From: Clostridia bacterium
GTDB lineage: Bacteria; Bacillota; Clostridia; Christensenellales; CAG-138
Length of the DNA stretch: 64,000 nt
Direction: 5' to 3'
Assembly (NCBI GenBank): GCA_030533005.1
Contig: JAUNJX010000003.1
Location: forward strand, 27,027-91,026
In this document: positions 1-8,181 of the stretch, one piece after another
Layout: each line of letters starts with the position of its first letter
Position numbering within the stretch: the stretch's first letter is position 1
Made by a program: the position numbers and the translations under genes
Notes under the pieces: model-generated
The model's input: only the letters and a program-made list of their open reading frames with translations
The model's database searches: none
Told to the model about the DNA's origin: nothing

Positions 1-385
1 ACGCCGTCCCCCGTTCCAGCGCGTCCAGCTCATGCGTCACGGCGCGCTTACCCTCCGGGAAAATGCCAAATATCTTTCCTTGATTGAGTACTTCTAGTGC
101 GTTTTTAAGGGATTGCAGATCCGCCTGCTTCCGATTCACAGGAAATGCGTAGAGCATCTTGAAAAACGCCTTACCGACAGGGGATTTGAATATCTCCTGC
201 TTCGCCATAAAATGTATGATGCGCGGCGAAAGCAGCGCTATGAGCACAGGGTCGGCCATGGAGCGATGGTTGGATACGACAATACCCTTATCCTTGATAC
301 GCAAATTTTCGCGTCCAAACACGATAGGCCGCCAAAACAGAAGGATAAGCGGCCCCAATATGTACCTCACGATTATATAGAGCAT
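1..385 (-). CDS. plsC: 1-acyl-sn-glycerol-3-phosphate acyltransferase (partial, N-terminal part)
   Basis: This is the N-terminal ~128 residues of a membrane-associated acyltransferase that makes phosphatidic acid from lysophosphatidic acid in phospholipid synthesis. The 3' end lies beyond the left edge. A hydrophobic N-terminus is followed by the family catalytic motif NHRSMADP (H-x4-D, about residues 39-46) and by FPEGKR (about 111-116), the second acyltransferase motif. The ATG at 385 lies 4 nt after the cmk stop, with AGAGG at the end of cmk as ribosome binding site. A cmk-plsC pair is a common arrangement in Clostridia. Confidence 0.9.
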   Translation of the reverse strand, partial: MLYIIVRYILGPLILLFWRPIVFGRENLRIKDKGIVVSNHRSMADPVLIALLSPRIIHFMAKQEIFKSPVGKAFFKMLYAFPVNRKQADLQSLKNALEVLNQGKIFGIFPEGKRAVTHELDALERGTA

Positions 386-389
386 GCGC

Positions 390-1058
390 TTACCTCTTGA
401 GCTGTGCAAGCACAGCTTGTACGGCTGTCGGTATGTCCATATCCGTCGTATCGATCAGTATGGCGTCAGGAGCCTGCATAAGCGGCGCGAATTCGCGCGT
501 GCTGTCCGTATGATCCCGTGCGGTGATCTCGGATTGCATCGCCTCAAGCGTAACATCTTGATATTGCCCTCTTGCGCGCAGCTCCGCAAGCCTGCGCCGC
601 GCCCGCTCCTCCACCGATGCGGTGACATAAAACTTATTCGGGGTCTGGGGGATCACATAGGTGCCGATTTCGCGTCCGTCCATGACCACATCGTTCCCTT
701 GTGCGACCTTTCGCTGCGTATCCGCAAGCTTGATCCGCACAGCCGGGAAAACGGAAATATCCGATGCACCCTTGGATATCTCAGGCGTGCGGATCAGATC
801 GGATACGTCCTCGCCGTTCAGATAGGTATGCTGCACGCCGTCTATACATCTGGCAAAAATATCCGTTGTCTCCAACAGGGGCAGCACACGCGCCACATCA
901 TTTGGGTCGATGCCCGCACGCAGCGCACCAAGCGCCAAGGCGCGGTACATTGCACCCGTATCCAAATATAATATGCCCAGCTCCCGTGCTATAGCCTTTG
1001 CGATCGTGCTCTTTCCCGCGCCAGCGGGTCCGTCTATGGCGATATTGAGATACGGCAT
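390..1058 (-). CDS. cmk: cytidylate kinase
   Basis: This 222-residue cytoplasmic enzyme phosphorylates CMP and dCMP with ATP in pyrimidine nucleotide salvage. The N-terminus carries the P-loop GPAGAGKST at about residues 10-18, followed by the NMP-binding region with LDTGAMYRA. Length fits the family (about 220). The ATG is preceded by GGGAG. It is the fourth gene of the surE operon and is followed after 4 nt by plsC, so the two are probably translationally coupled. Confidence 0.95.
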   Translation of the reverse strand: MPYLNIAIDGPAGAGKSTIAKAIARELGILYLDTGAMYRALALGALRAGIDPNDVARVLPLLETTDIFARCIDGVQHTYLNGEDVSDLIRTPEISKGASDISVFPAVRIKLADTQRKVAQGNDVVMDGREIGTYVIPQTPNKFYVTASVEERARRRLAELRARGQYQDVTLEAMQSEITARDHTDSTREFAPLMQAPDAILIDTTDMDIPTAVQAVLAQLKR

Positions 1059-1082
1059 AGTTTTTTCTCCCTTTGCGATATT

Positions 1083-2300
1083 TTATAGTATGGAACGTCC
1101 CGCAAGCACACCCGTCGAATATGCGATCTGCAAGTTATAGCCACCCGTCGTCGCATCTACGTCTATGATCTCGCCCGCAAAATAAAGTCCCGGCACAAGC
1201 TTGGACTGCATGGTGGACGGATCGATCTCCTTCACGCTCACGCCGCCCCTAGTGATAATAGCCTCCTCCACGGGACGCGCACGCTTCACCGTCATGGCAA
1301 GATTTTTGAGTAAATGGCAGAAGGAAAGCCGCATCGCGCGTTGGATCTCATTGACGGGCAGCGTGGCGGGGATGCCGGAAAGACCTACGATAACGGGGAT
1401 CAGTTTAGCGGGAAGCAGCTCGCCAAGCGCGTTGCCAAACTGCCGGTTGATGTTCTTTTCAAAGTCGCGCAGCAACCGCCTGTCCAACTCCTCCTCCGAA
1501 AGCCCCGGCTTAAGGTCGATCACAAGGCGTATGCCCTCCGGCGCTTCCGCAAAGCGGCTGACCGCGCTCAACACCAAAGGCCCCGTCACGCCAAAGTGCG
1601 TAAAGAGCATTTCGCCCAATTCTTCATAAAGCTTTTTCTTGTCCCGGTACGCGCGAAGCGTCACGTTTCGCAGCGACAGCCCCATCAGCTCCGCAGGCCA
1701 TTCCTCCGCCGTTTCCAACGGCACAAGAGAGGGTACCGGCGGCAGGATCGTGTGCCCAAGGCGCGCCGCAAACGCATAGCCATCCCCCGTAGAGCCTGTA
1801 GACGCATAGCTTTTGCCACCCGTTGCAAGCACCACAGCGTCATAGGGTTCCCTTTGCCCATCTATATCGACCAAGAAGCCCTTACTTTCCTTATGGATAT
1901 CCTTGACAGCCGCGTCCAGCCGCACGCGCGCGCCGCTTTTTTGCACATACTTTTCCAAGGCGCGTATTACGTCGCTGGACTTGTCCGATACGGGAAAAAC
2001 GCGGTTGCCCCGCTCCTGCTTGGTAGGCACCCCCATAGACTCCACCAGCGCTACGATATCCCGATTATCAAAGCCGTATAGTGCACTATAGAGAAACTTG
2101 CCGTTGCGCGGGATGTGGGTAAAAAAATCCTCCATCTCCGTTGCGTTGGTCAGGTTGCACCGACCCTTCCCCGTAAGATAGAGCTTGCGACCCAATTTTC
2201 CGTTTTTTTCCAGCAGCGTCACGTCATGGCCGTTCTGTGCCGCAAACGCAGCGCAGAGCATGCCCGCGGGCCCGCCGCCTATCACAGCAACACGGCTCAA
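1083..2300 (-). CDS. aminoacetone oxidase family FAD-binding flavoprotein (HI0933/YhiN family)
   Basis: This 405-residue flavoprotein belongs to the HI0933-like family, often annotated as aminoacetone oxidase; its physiological substrate is uncertain. The N-terminal Rossmann motif GGGPAGM binds FAD, and later segments typical of the family are visible: KLYLTGKGRCNLTN, ATGGKSYASTGSTGDGY and, near the C-terminus, GLYFAGEIIDVDATTGGYN. I place the start at the TTG at 2300, six nucleotides after AGGAG, because this gives the normal N-terminus and a TTGA overlap with the stop of the upstream phosphatase gene. A longer frame to 2408 overlaps that gene and looks spurious. Confidence 0.85.
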   Translation of the reverse strand: MSRVAVIGGGPAGMLCAAFAAQNGHDVTLLEKNGKLGRKLYLTGKGRCNLTNATEMEDFFTHIPRNGKFLYSALYGFDNRDIVALVESMGVPTKQERGNRVFPVSDKSSDVIRALEKYVQKSGARVRLDAAVKDIHKESKGFLVDIDGQREPYDAVVLATGGKSYASTGSTGDGYAFAARLGHTILPPVPSLVPLETAEEWPAELMGLSLRNVTLRAYRDKKKLYEELGEMLFTHFGVTGPLVLSAVSRFAEAPEGIRLVIDLKPGLSEEELDRRLLRDFEKNINRQFGNALGELLPAKLIPVIVGLSGIPATLPVNEIQRAMRLSFCHLLKNLAMTVKRARPVEEAIITRGGVSVKEIDPSTMQSKLVPGLYFAGEIIDVDATTGGYNLQIAYSTGVLAGRSIL

Positions 2301-2932
2301 AGATGGCTCCTTTCCGGCAACAGCCCTTTCTGTAAAAGAAAGTATGTCTCGTTGATCGTGCTCACGGCATAATCGTCCCCTTTGGTTCTGATCTCCGAAT
2401 AGCTGCAATTATCCGTGCGTATTTTGTGCATGCAGTTGGGGGACGCATGCAGGTAATGGCACAAAATCAATTTCACGGGATTGGCATGGGAAATCATCAC
2501 AACATTACCATCCTTATAGCGGGAAAAAACATCAGCCGCAAAATCCAAACTGCGCGCGTTGACCTGCTGCACGGTTTCCGCGCCGGGTATGGCGCAGCTT
2601 TCCGGCGTTTTTACCCAAACATCCCAAAGCGCGGGCTGCGTTTTGGAAAGCTCCGGCATGATGACGCCTTCCCATTCACCAAAGTCACGCTCGATCAGCC
2701 GTTCGTCCACGATCAGCGGGCAGCCCTGCCTGTCTGCGATAAAACGTGCCGATTCCTGTGCGCGCTGCAAGGGGCTTGCATACACCACATCGATCTTCAT
2801 GCAGCTTAAGCGCTCCGATAACGCCTGCGCCTGCGCGCGTCCCCTTTCGTTGAGCGGGATATCCGTGCGACCCTGCACGCGAAAGCAGGTGTTCCAATCG
2901 GTCTGCCCATGTCTTGCAAGGATCAGCTTCAT
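2297..2932 (-). CDS. histidine phosphatase family protein (phosphoglycerate mutase-like)
   Basis: This 211-residue protein of the histidine phosphatase superfamily begins with the catalytic LARHGQTDWN motif, where the His forms the phospho-enzyme, followed by a GRTDIPLNERGRAQA segment and the second catalytic His region VMISHANPVK. Members include cofactor-dependent phosphoglycerate mutases, alpha-ribazole phosphatase and broad phosphatases; the sequence alone does not settle the substrate. The ATG at 2932 overlaps the surE stop (ATGA). Co-transcription with surE suggests a nucleotide or phosphomonoester phosphatase, but that is inference. Confidence 0.85.
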   Translation of the reverse strand: MKLILARHGQTDWNTCFRVQGRTDIPLNERGRAQAQALSERLSCMKIDVVYASPLQRAQESARFIADRQGCPLIVDERLIERDFGEWEGVIMPELSKTQPALWDVWVKTPESCAIPGAETVQQVNARSLDFAADVFSRYKDGNVVMISHANPVKLILCHYLHASPNCMHKIRTDNCSYSEIRTKGDDYAVSTINETYFLLQKGLLPERSHL

Positions 2933-3681
2933 TCCGCTTTCTTTTCCTTCCATGCCTGCAAACAGGCATAATCCGTCAGATCCAGCTTCAGCGGCACGAT
3001 GGCGATATAGCCCTCCTGCACCCAGCGTTCGTCCGTATCCTCATCCGGCTCACAGCGCGTCAGCTTTCCGGCAGGCACCCAATAATATTTCTGTCTGTGC
3101 GGATCCTCCCGTTCTACATAAGCAAGCTCATATTTCTGATGGCTGCTCGCGGTAAAACGATACCCCTTGACCTCCTCCATGGGAAGATCCGGCGCATTGA
3201 TGTTGATGACGCCGCAAGCGCCCTCCAAGGCCGCGGGTATCATTGCCTTGATCGCCTGAATCACGGGCGCAAAGTTTTTGGGTTTCGAGGCGCAAACAGA
3301 ACCCGCGATGGCGGGTACACCCTCTGCCGCCGCAGCCATGGCGGCGGAAACCGTGCCGGAATAATGCACGTCCGAGCCCAAATTCGCGCCCAGATTAATG
3401 CCGGAAAGCACCACATCGGGCGTTACGCCCAAGTTGCCGCAGGCGATCTTCACGCAATCCACCGGCGTACCGTTCACCGCAAAGGTGGGAACGCCAGGAA
3501 GATCGGAAAGCTCGACCTGTTTGACACGCAGCGGTGTGGTAAGCGTGATGGAGTGGGACGCGCCGCTCCTTTCACTGTCGGGAGCCACCACGAACACCTC
3601 ATGCTCATCGCAAAAAGCCTTGGCAAGCGCCCGGATGCCGGCGGCATACACGCCGTCGTCGTTGGTTATCAATATCTTCAT
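2929..3681 (-). CDS. surE: 5'/3'-nucleotidase SurE
   Basis: This 250-residue metal-dependent survival protein hydrolyses nucleoside monophosphates. It shows the N-terminal metal-binding NDDG motif, the GASHSIT segment and the SGINLGANLG-DVHYSGTVSAA region typical of SurE. The start at 3681 gives the standard N-terminus MKILITNDDG, preceded by GGGGTG; an upstream in-frame ATG at 3699 is less likely. It is the first gene of an operon with a sigma-A-like promoter at 3711-3739. Confidence 0.95.
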   Translation of the reverse strand: MKILITNDDGVYAAGIRALAKAFCDEHEVFVVAPDSERSGASHSITLTTPLRVKQVELSDLPGVPTFAVNGTPVDCVKIACGNLGVTPDVVLSGINLGANLGSDVHYSGTVSAAMAAAAEGVPAIAGSVCASKPKNFAPVIQAIKAMIPAALEGACGVININAPDLPMEEVKGYRFTASSHQKYELAYVEREDPHRQKYYWVPAGKLTRCEPDEDTDERWVQEGYIAIVPLKLDLTDYACLQAWKEKKAE

Positions 3682-3710
3682 ACATACACCCCGTATCACA
3701 TACTTTTTTT

Positions 3711-3739
3711 ATTTTAACAGACGCAGATGCACAATTCAA
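3711..3739 (-). promoter_or_regulatory. sigma-A-type promoter of the surE operon
   Basis: On the minus strand TTGAAT (3734-3739) is separated by exactly 17 nt from TAAAAT (3711-3716), 30 nt upstream of the surE ATG. It sits between the oadA terminator and surE, as expected for the start of a new transcription unit. Confidence 0.65.
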
Positions 3740-3775
3740 TCATTGCGTATGCCTACATACCCACTTGCCTTCATC

Positions 3776-3806
3776 AAAAAGGAGGCGAATGTTTCCATCC
3801 GTCTCC
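3776..3806 (-). terminator. intrinsic terminator after oadA
   Basis: On the minus strand an 11-bp stem (3796-3806 with 3781-3791, one A/C mismatch and one G-U pair) closes on a GAAA tetraloop and is followed by TTTTT. It lies 22 nt after the oadA stop and ends the oad operon. Confidence 0.85.
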
Positions 3807-3827
3807 TTCCAATCGCCATATAGGGAT

Positions 3828-5291
3828 TTACAGGCTCAAATCCTCCACATAGAGGGTCGTAACGCCAGCAGGCGCGGATGCGGCAACAGCCGGTGCAGCC
3901 TTAGGCGCCGCAGGCGCAGCAGCGGGCGCGGCCACGGGAGCCTCGGCCTTCGCCTTGTCGCGGTTTTCAAAGAACTTAAGCGCGACCTGCGGGAACAGCG
4001 CGTAGGTGAACACATCCTCGTCGGACTTGGCGATACCCTTGAGCTCCTCGCGGTACTTGTCAAGCTCGGGTTCCAGCAGGTCAGCGGGGCGGCAGGTGAT
4101 GGGGGTCTTGTCGCCGATGGCCAGCTTGCGGACTTCCTCGTTGACCTCACCGGGCAATGCGCCGTATTCACCGGCGAGCAGCGCCTTGGACTCCTTGGTG
4201 AAGTTCTTGTAACGGCCAAAGAGTACATTGAACACCGCCTGCGTACCAACGATCTGGCTGGTGGGCGTAACCAGAGGCGGATAACCAAAGTCCTTACGCA
4301 CTACGGGAACCTCTTCGAGAACCTCGTAATACTTATCCTCTTTGCCGGCTTCCTTCAACTGGTTGATAAGGTTGCTGAGCATGCCGCCGGGAACCTGATA
4401 GATCAAGGTGTTAGTGTCTACCTGCAACACCTTGGGGTTGCGGAAGCCCTCGTCTGTCAGCTTCTGGGCAACGCCGCGGAAGTGCTTGGCAGCCTCGGCA
4501 AGCTTGACAAGGTCAAGGCCGGTATCGCGCTCCGTACCCTTGAGCGTCGCAACCAAGGACTCGGTAGCGGGCTGAGAGGTGCCGTTTGCCAATGGAGAAA
4601 GCGCACAGTCCACGATATCCACGCCCGCTTCGGCGGCCTTAAGATAGGTCATGTCGCCGGTGCCGGTGGTGTTATGCGTGTGCAGATGTACGGGAAGACC
4701 CACCTCGTCCTTCAAGCGCTTCACCAGAGAATACGCCTCAAAGGGCAGCAGCAGGTTCGCCATATCCTTGATGCAGATGACGTCCGCGCCCATATCCTTA
4801 AGGTCTTTGGCGACCTTAACAAAGTAATCCTCGCTGTGCACGGGGCTGATGGTGTAGCTGATCGCGGGCTCGCATATGCCGCCGTACTTCTTTGTGAACT
4901 TGATGGCGGCTTCCAGATTGCGCACGTCGTTAAGCGCGTCGAAGATACGGATTACATCGATACCGTTTTCGATGGCCTTGCGGCAGAACTGCTCCACAAC
5001 GTCGTCAGCATAGTGCTTATAGCCAAGGATGTTCTGGCCGCGGAAAAGCATTTGCAGCTTTGTATTGGGCAGCGCCTTTTTCAGCTTGCGGATGCGCTCC
5101 CAAGGATCTTCGTTCAAAAAGCGGATGCAGCTATCGAATGTAGCGCCGCCCCAGCATTCCAACGACCAATAGCCGATGCTGTCCAGTATTTCACAGGCGG
5201 GGAGCATATCCTCCGTACGCATGCGCGTAGCGGCCTGCGACTGGTGAGCATCACGCAATATGGTATCTGTAATCAACAGTTTCTTTTCCAT
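3828..5291 (-). CDS. oadA: oxaloacetate decarboxylase alpha subunit / pyruvate carboxylase subunit B
   Basis: This 487-residue carboxyltransferase moves the carboxyl group between oxaloacetate (or a related acid) and biotin. It has the TIM-barrel start with DTILRDAHQS, the metal- and substrate-binding region with ECWGGATFD and LFRGQN, the HLHTHNTTG motif, and the conserved C-terminal PYC/OADA domain. The C-terminus is an Ala/Pro-rich linker that stops without a biotinyl domain; the biotin carrier is the separate gene at 6555-6911. With oadB and an OadG-like gene in the same operon, a Na+-pumping decarboxylase is the natural reading. The exact acid substrate cannot be proven from sequence. Confidence 0.9.
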   Translation of the reverse strand: MEKKLLITDTILRDAHQSQAATRMRTEDMLPACEILDSIGYWSLECWGGATFDSCIRFLNEDPWERIRKLKKALPNTKLQMLFRGQNILGYKHYADDVVEQFCRKAIENGIDVIRIFDALNDVRNLEAAIKFTKKYGGICEPAISYTISPVHSEDYFVKVAKDLKDMGADVICIKDMANLLLPFEAYSLVKRLKDEVGLPVHLHTHNTTGTGDMTYLKAAEAGVDIVDCALSPLANGTSQPATESLVATLKGTERDTGLDLVKLAEAAKHFRGVAQKLTDEGFRNPKVLQVDTNTLIYQVPGGMLSNLINQLKEAGKEDKYYEVLEEVPVVRKDFGYPPLVTPTSQIVGTQAVFNVLFGRYKNFTKESKALLAGEYGALPGEVNEEVRKLAIGDKTPITCRPADLLEPELDKYREELKGIAKSDEDVFTYALFPQVALKFFENRDKAKAEAPVAAPAAAPAAPKAAPAVAASAPAGVTTLYVEDLSL

Positions 5292-5309
5292 ATATACCGA
5301 TCTCCTTCT

Positions 5310-6503
5310 TTAATAGAACAGGGCAAGGAACACACCGGCCGCGATCGCGGAGCCGATGACGCCTGCCACATTGGGGCCCATAGCGTGCATGAGCAGGAAG
5401 TTGCCGGGATTCTCCTTCTGCCCGACGATCTGGGAAACACGCGCCGCCATAGGCACAGCGGAAACGCCCGCAGAGCCGATCAAGGGGTTGATGGGATCCG
5501 TCTTTCTGAGAAAAACATTCATCAGCTTTGCAAGCAGCACGCCGCCGGCGGTACCGAAGCCGAACGCGCAAACGCCCATGACCAGAATACCGATGGTCTC
5601 AAAGTTGAAGAACGCGTTCGTGGTGGCCGTAGCGCCAACGGAAACGCCCAAGAATATCGTGACGATATTGATAAGCTCGTTCTGCGCGGTCTTGCTCAAG
5701 CGCTCCGTTACGCCGCTCTCGCGGAACAGGTTGCCCAGCATCAGCATGCCGACAAGGGGTGCTGCGGAGGGAAGCAAGAGGGACACAAAGATCGTGACCA
5801 CGATGGGGAAAATGATCTTTTCCGTCTGGGACACGGGACGAAGCTGCTTCATGACGATGCAGCGTTCTTCCTTCGTGGTCAAAAGCTTCATGATGGGCGG
5901 CTGAATGACCGGCACCAGCGCCATGTAGGAATAGGCCGCTACCGCGACAGGGCCAAGCAACGCCGGCGCGAGCCTAGACGTCACATAGATCGCCGTTGGC
6001 CCGTCGGCGCCGCCGATGATGCCGATAGAGGCCGCCTCGTTATAGCCAAAGTGGATGGCTTCGGGGAAAATGGCCGTAAGGGCCAGCGCGCCCATGAAGG
6101 CGATAAAGATGCCCAGCTGTGCGGCTGCGCCCAGCAACAGGCTCTTGGGGTTGGCGATCAAGGGACCAAAGTCCGTCATGGCGCCCACGCCCATAAATAT
6201 CAATGACGGGTATATGCCTAGTTTGACGCCCAAATACAGGTAATCGATCAATCCCGCGCCGTTGTTGAAGGCCTGCCAATCCACATGCCCGCCGGTATAG
6301 AATTCGGCATGGTACAGGTTGGCGCCGGGCAGATTGGTCAAGAGCATACCAAATGCGATGGTGACCATCAGCAGGGGCTCAAACTTCTTGGCAATGCCAA
6401 GATAAAGGAGGAGACACGCCACGCCGATCATGACCAAGCAGCGGGGGTCCTCAAAAAGCATCCAAAATCCCGTCGATTTTACGAATTCAAATATAGCTTC
6501 CAT
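5310..6503 (-). CDS. oadB: sodium ion-translocating decarboxylase beta subunit
   Basis: This 397-residue polytopic membrane protein decarboxylates carboxybiotin and couples it to Na+ export. The sequence is almost entirely hydrophobic helices and contains the family signature around [14 protein letters not shown], including the Asp thought to act in Na+ transport, and conserved regions such as [17 protein letters not shown] and LGVSVGATA. It lies between the biotin carrier gene and oadA, 18 nt upstream of the latter. Confidence 0.95.
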   Translation of the reverse strand: MEAIFEFVKSTGFWMLFEDPRCLVMIGVACLLLYLGIAKKFEPLLMVTIAFGMLLTNLPGANLYHAEFYTGGHVDWQAFNNGAGLIDYLYLGVKLGIYPSLIFMGVGAMTDFGPLIANPKSLLLGAAAQLGIFIAFMGALALTAIFPEAIHFGYNEAASIGIIGGADGPTAIYVTSRLAPALLGPVAVAAYSYMALVPVIQPPIMKLLTTKEERCIVMKQLRPVSQTEKIIFPIVVTIFVSLLLPSAAPLVGMLMLGNLFRESGVTERLSKTAQNELINIVTIFLGVSVGATATTNAFFNFETIGILVMGVCAFGFGTAGGVLLAKLMNVFLRKTDPINPLIGSAGVSAVPMAARVSQIVGQKENPGNFLLMHAMGPNVAGVIGSAIAAGVFLALFY

Positions 6504-6554
6504 TTATTTGTTTACTCCTTCGCAATCGTTAGGGAACATCAAAAAAGCGATCGC

Positions 6555-6911
6555 TTATTCAATGACGCAAAGGACATCACCGGAATTCACGGCAGCACCC
6601 TTCTGAACGTTGACGGCCACGACCTTGCAGTCACGGGGCGCCATGATCTCGTTCTCCATCTTCATGGCTTCGAGGATCAGCAGCACAGCGCCGGACTTAA
6701 CAACGTCGCCGGGCTTGCACTTGACTTCCCAGATGTTGCCGGGCATGGGGCAGGTAACAGTCTCCTGCTTGCCGGTGGCGGCTACGGGAGCGGGCGCCGC
6801 AACAGGGGCGGGCGCGGCAGCGGGTGCCGCAACAGGCGCGCTGCCGGCAGCGATTTCTTCAACTTCTACTTCATAAGAAGATCCGTTAACATTGACGATG
6901 AACTTACGCAT
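6555..6911 (-). CDS. biotin carboxyl carrier protein of the decarboxylase
   Basis: This 118-residue acceptor protein carries the biotin that shuttles CO2 from OadA to OadB. It has a short N-terminal segment, an Ala/Pro linker (about residues 25-46) and a C-terminal biotinyl domain with EAMKMEN, in which the first Lys would be biotinylated. The ATG at 6911 is preceded by GGAGGG; longer in-frame extension runs into the upstream gene and is not credible. The stand-alone carrier complements the truncated OadA. Confidence 0.92.
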   Translation of the reverse strand: MRKFIVNVNGSSYEVEVEEIAAGSAPVAAPAAAPAPVAAPAPVAATGKQETVTCPMPGNIWEVKCKPGDVVKSGAVLLILEAMKMENEIMAPRDCKVVAVNVQKGAAVNSGDVLCVIE

Positions 6912-6933
6912 TTGTGTTTTCCCTCCAACAAAA

Positions 6934-7341
6934 TTATATTTTTTTGATGCTGTGAATTCTAAGGCCCTGTACGTCAGCGCCCATCGTAGTGGCGACCGCA
7001 GCGGAAACCGCGGCAACAAATTGCTGCCTGTTTGCGCTGGATCCGCCGATTTGCCGAATAGATCGAATCCGAAGCCCCTCGATATTGGAACCATCATATG
7101 TGGCGATCGCCGCAGCAATGATAGCATCTAAAAGCTTCCTGTCCCCAAAGGCTACACCGCCTGCGGGAAGTACGGCCGTCGGCACGGCAACCCCTTGTGC
7201 GGCGCTTTCTGCCGGTACGGCAGGTTTTTCAAATTTACGGATCATCCAACTCATCAGCATCGAGATGAAAATTAAGCAAATGAGTCCAAAAAACACAGTT
7301 CCCATACCTAAAGCCAACACGAACCACGGACTAATACTCAA
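6934..7341 (-). CDS. OadG-like decarboxylase gamma subunit with a duplicated C-terminal module
   Basis: This 135-residue protein has one N-terminal membrane helix (about residues 6-33), a Pro/Ala linker and a soluble C-terminus. OadG-type subunits anchor and assemble the Na+-pumping decarboxylase. The C-terminus holds two related segments, about 69-98 and 107-135, both of the pattern A-A-x-A-T...G...(I/V)-x-GLRI-x-SI-(R/K)-x-I. Relatives that I know have one such segment. The start is a TTG at 7341, nine nucleotides after AGGAGG; no ATG or GTG fits as well. It is the first gene of the operon. Confidence 0.75.
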   Translation of the reverse strand: MSISPWFVLALGMGTVFFGLICLIFISMLMSWMIRKFEKPAVPAESAAQGVAVPTAVLPAGGVAFGDRKLLDAIIAAAIATYDGSNIEGLRIRSIRQIGGSSANRQQFVAAVSAAVATTMGADVQGLRIHSIKKI

Positions 7342-7412
7342 AGAAATGCGCCTCCTTTCTAAATTGTAGTGATATCTGAAATGAAGGAATATCTTCAATG
7401 TCACCCAATTAA

Positions 7413-7441
7413 ATCATAAGTGGGTTTTTCTTCAAAGTCAA
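7413..7441 (-). promoter_or_regulatory. sigma-A promoter of the oad operon
   Basis: TTGACT (7436-7441) and TATGAT (7413-7418) on the minus strand are separated by exactly 17 nt. The element lies just after the rluB stop and about 72 nt before the oadG-like start, which makes oadG-BCCP-oadB-oadA its own transcription unit ending at 3776. Confidence 0.8.
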
Positions 7442-7458
7442 TACATCGACTCATAAGG

Positions 7459-8169
7459 TTATTTACACAATGCGTCAAGTTCAATAACTTCTACTTTTGT
7501 CAGCTCCCGCCATGTGCCCGCGCGCAGGCCGCCAAGGCGCACCGCAGCAAAACGCGTGCGCTGCAAACGTATGGTTTGACGCCCCATGACCTCCATCATA
7601 CGGCGCACCTCCCTGTTCTTCCCCTCATGGATGGTCAGATCCAGCGCATAATGTCCGTTATCGGTGCGGCGTATGTTTTCCACCCGCGCGGGCGCGGTCA
7701 CGCCGTCTGCAAGCGTCACGCCGGTTCGCAGCGTTTCGAGCTGGGCGTTGGTCAGCATAGCGTCCAGCACCACATGATAGGTTTTTTCGATCTCATATTT
7801 GGGGTGCGTCATGCGATAGGCTAAATCCCCATCGTTGGTCATGAGCAGCAGACCTTCCGAATCATAATCCAATCGCCCGATGCTATAAAGCCGGGACGGA
7901 AAATCAGCAAAGTAATCCAGCACGGTCTTTCGCCCCTGCGGGTCGCTCGCGGTACACAAAACGCCGCGCGGCTTATTGAACGCCAATATGATGCGTTCCG
8001 CCGCGGGCGTGATCCGTCTGCCGTCGTATTCCACGACGTCGCCATCCTCTACTGTGCACCCTATTTGAGCAACATGGCCGTTTACGCTGACCAAGCCCCG
8101 CTCTATAAGTTCCTCGCACTTCCTGCGTGACGCGATCCCGGCGTCAGCCATCCACTTTTGCAATCGCAA
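7459..8169 (-). CDS. rluB: 23S rRNA pseudouridine synthase (RluB/RsuA family)
   Basis: This 236-residue enzyme isomerises uridine in rRNA. An N-terminal S4 RNA-binding domain (LQKWMADAGIASRRKCEELI) precedes the catalytic domain with GRLDYDSEGLLLMTNDG, where the Asp is the catalytic residue. The start is a TTG at 8169 placed 8 nt after AGGAGG; the GTG at 8178 overlaps that Shine-Dalgarno and is unlikely. It is the last gene of the deoB-to-rluB group, a common position after scpAB and ytfJ in Clostridia. Confidence 0.92.
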   Translation of the reverse strand: MRLQKWMADAGIASRRKCEELIERGLVSVNGHVAQIGCTVEDGDVVEYDGRRITPAAERIILAFNKPRGVLCTASDPQGRKTVLDYFADFPSRLYSIGRLDYDSEGLLLMTNDGDLAYRMTHPKYEIEKTYHVVLDAMLTNAQLETLRTGVTLADGVTAPARVENIRRTDNGHYALDLTIHEGKNREVRRMMEVMGRQTIRLQRTRFAAVRLGGLRAGTWRELTKVEVIELDALCK

Positions 8170-8181
8170 AAGAAGCACCTC

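Noticed and set aside
3765..6206. A very long plus-strand open frame of 813 codons
   Set aside because: It lies antisense to oadA and oadB, which have clear motifs. Its composition (His/Gln/Arg-rich) is what antisense of GC-rich coding sequence gives.
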